Part shown: in pieces, positions 63,192 to 64,000 of the stretch | Layout of the letters: each line of letters opens with the position of its first letter | How positions within the stretch are numbered: position 1 is the stretch's first letter | Source: Apostichopus japonicus | Taxonomy: Eukaryota; Echinodermata; Holothuroidea; Aspidochirotida; Stichopodidae | Length of the DNA: 64,000 bases | Direction of reading: 5' to 3' | NCBI RefSeq assembly: GCF_037975245.1 | Contig: NC_092576.1 | Span: 42,317,111-42,381,110 of the forward strand | The notes under the pieces: generated by a model | Told to the model about the DNA's origin: nothing | Database searches by the model: none | What the model saw: only the letters and a program-made list of their open reading frames with translations | Position numbers and translations under genes: made by a program

Positions 63192-63635
63192 GTCTGGAGT
63201 AAGCTTTAATATATTACATTGTGTCGCTTTAAAAACTACTAAAACTACTCCTACCAGCGTGATTTGACGGAAAGCAACCATTCTGCGTCGAGTTTTTCTT
63301 TCCTAACGTCATTTTTGTCAAAACCATAATCCTCAAATTTTACACATAATTGAGAACTCATTACTCATCTTATTTACGATTTTTTTTTTATCGTTTGACT
63401 TCGAGGTAAAACAGGTTTGATTAAAAAGAAACAGAATATTTTGTGTCCCACACTTTGAATCCCATGATGTTGTTTTTTTCTTCCTGTTTTTTTCTTTCTC
63501 TTCTTTGCTGTTGTCAAACGGTTGATATTTTTTACCTTACATTCCACAATTTCTGGTGGATTTGGGAACAGTTAAGATATAGATAATACTTCCAAGTACA
63601 ATATATTTCATCTAGTCAATCGCTAGAGTGTTGCA
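62760..63635. other. Non-coding spacer with short (TA)n at 63159-63188
   Basis: No exon accepted. A signal-like ATG frame on the minus strand near 63580 was considered for MSMB gene 3 and rejected on phase. Confidence 0.35.
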
Positions 63636-63638
63636 GTT

Positions 63639-63822
63639 GCTAATACCACTTGATACTGTCCTATCATGTCATGCTTAAAAGCACTCCTACTGACAGTATG
63701 AACAGTTCCTTACCTTTCTATGATTCTAATGCTAATACCACTCTATACTGTCCTCTCTTATCATGTTTCAAAGCACTCCTTCTGACAGTATGAAACAGTT
63801 CCTCACCTTTCTATGATTCTAA
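63639..63822. repeat. Two-copy ~91-bp tandem duplication
   Basis: Both copies contain GCTAATACCACT, ATACTGTCCT, GCACTCCT, CTGACAGTATGAA and CTTTCTATGATTCTAAT with about 10% differences. Confidence 0.85.
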
Positions 63823-64000
63823 TGCTATAGTAAAAGTAGAAATAACAGATATATGCAACAAACCCAAACTTGAAATGGTATGCAATCTATAAACCTATTC
63901 AATTTTGCGAGAAAAAAAAAACCGTCGCTGTGTACGATCCCAAAAAAAAAATCCAGAAAAGGGGGAGAGGTTTGGGATACAAGCATCCAATTACGTAGAT

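Noticed and set aside
63480-63600. Minus-strand ATG frame with a hydrophobic start and a GT donor, as exon 1 of MSMB-like gene 3
   Set aside because: Its donor is phase 2 while exon 2 of gene 3 needs phase 1; joining gives an immediate stop.

Overview
This is a eukaryotic nuclear window, most likely from a marine invertebrate. An echinoderm such as a sea cucumber is my guess, but the species is inferred and not shown. Genes are split by GT..AG introns, intergenic DNA is AT-rich and full of (TA)n tracts, and there are non-LTR, Penelope-like, hAT-like, SINE and MITE elements. No bacterial operon structure is visible.

Host genes are all on the minus strand. An LRR receptor-like gene has its 5' exons at 36893-31554 (signal segment, LRR N-cap, several 72-nt LRR exons) and its 3' exons at 2226-1 (LRR, Cys-rich GCC2/GCC3-like repeats, a 427-residue multi-pass membrane exon cut by the window edge). 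Exon phases agree on both sides of a 29-kb gap, so I read these as one gene. At 46536-62238 lies a tandem cluster of three small secreted beta-microseminoprotein-like (MSMB/PSP94) genes. Two are complete three-exon genes and one is partial.

The gap in the LRR gene holds the most interesting object: a candidate giant DNA transposon of about 26 kb (roughly 3.0-29.4 kb). Its left end is a ~93-bp tandem array and its right end a ~82-bp tandem array. The two arrays share a core motif in inverted orientation. Just inside the left array, reading outward on the minus strand, is a ten-exon transposase-like gene (9487-3828) with three acidic RNase-H-like motifs. Just inside the right array, reading outward on the plus strand, is a ten-exon gene (18763-26957) for a 783-residue protein joining a ParB-like fold to a DNA N4/N6-methyltransferase-like C-terminus, an architecture otherwise typical of phages and bacteria. 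The transposase carries an in-frame TAG and the methylase motif IV is degenerate, so this copy is probably decaying. The 9 kb between the two genes, and the methylase intron 1, are filled with later insertions.

Other content: a 5'-truncated non-LTR retroelement (10.7-11.6 kb), a frameshifted one (38.8-40.7 kb) and an RT fragment (32.4-32.9 kb); a Penelope-like element with a GIY-YIG domain and 238-bp inverted arms (44.7-46.0 kb); a 1.39-kb hAT-like element with an exact 8-bp target duplication (49.8-51.2 kb); a tRNA-derived SINE carrying a well-formed type I hammerhead ribozyme motif (52.9 kb); a 756-bp near-pure GATA tetranucleotide array (47.7-48.5 kb); and several minisatellites and foldback elements. 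Exons were read from frame, phase and splice dinucleotides by eye; no search or alignment was run.
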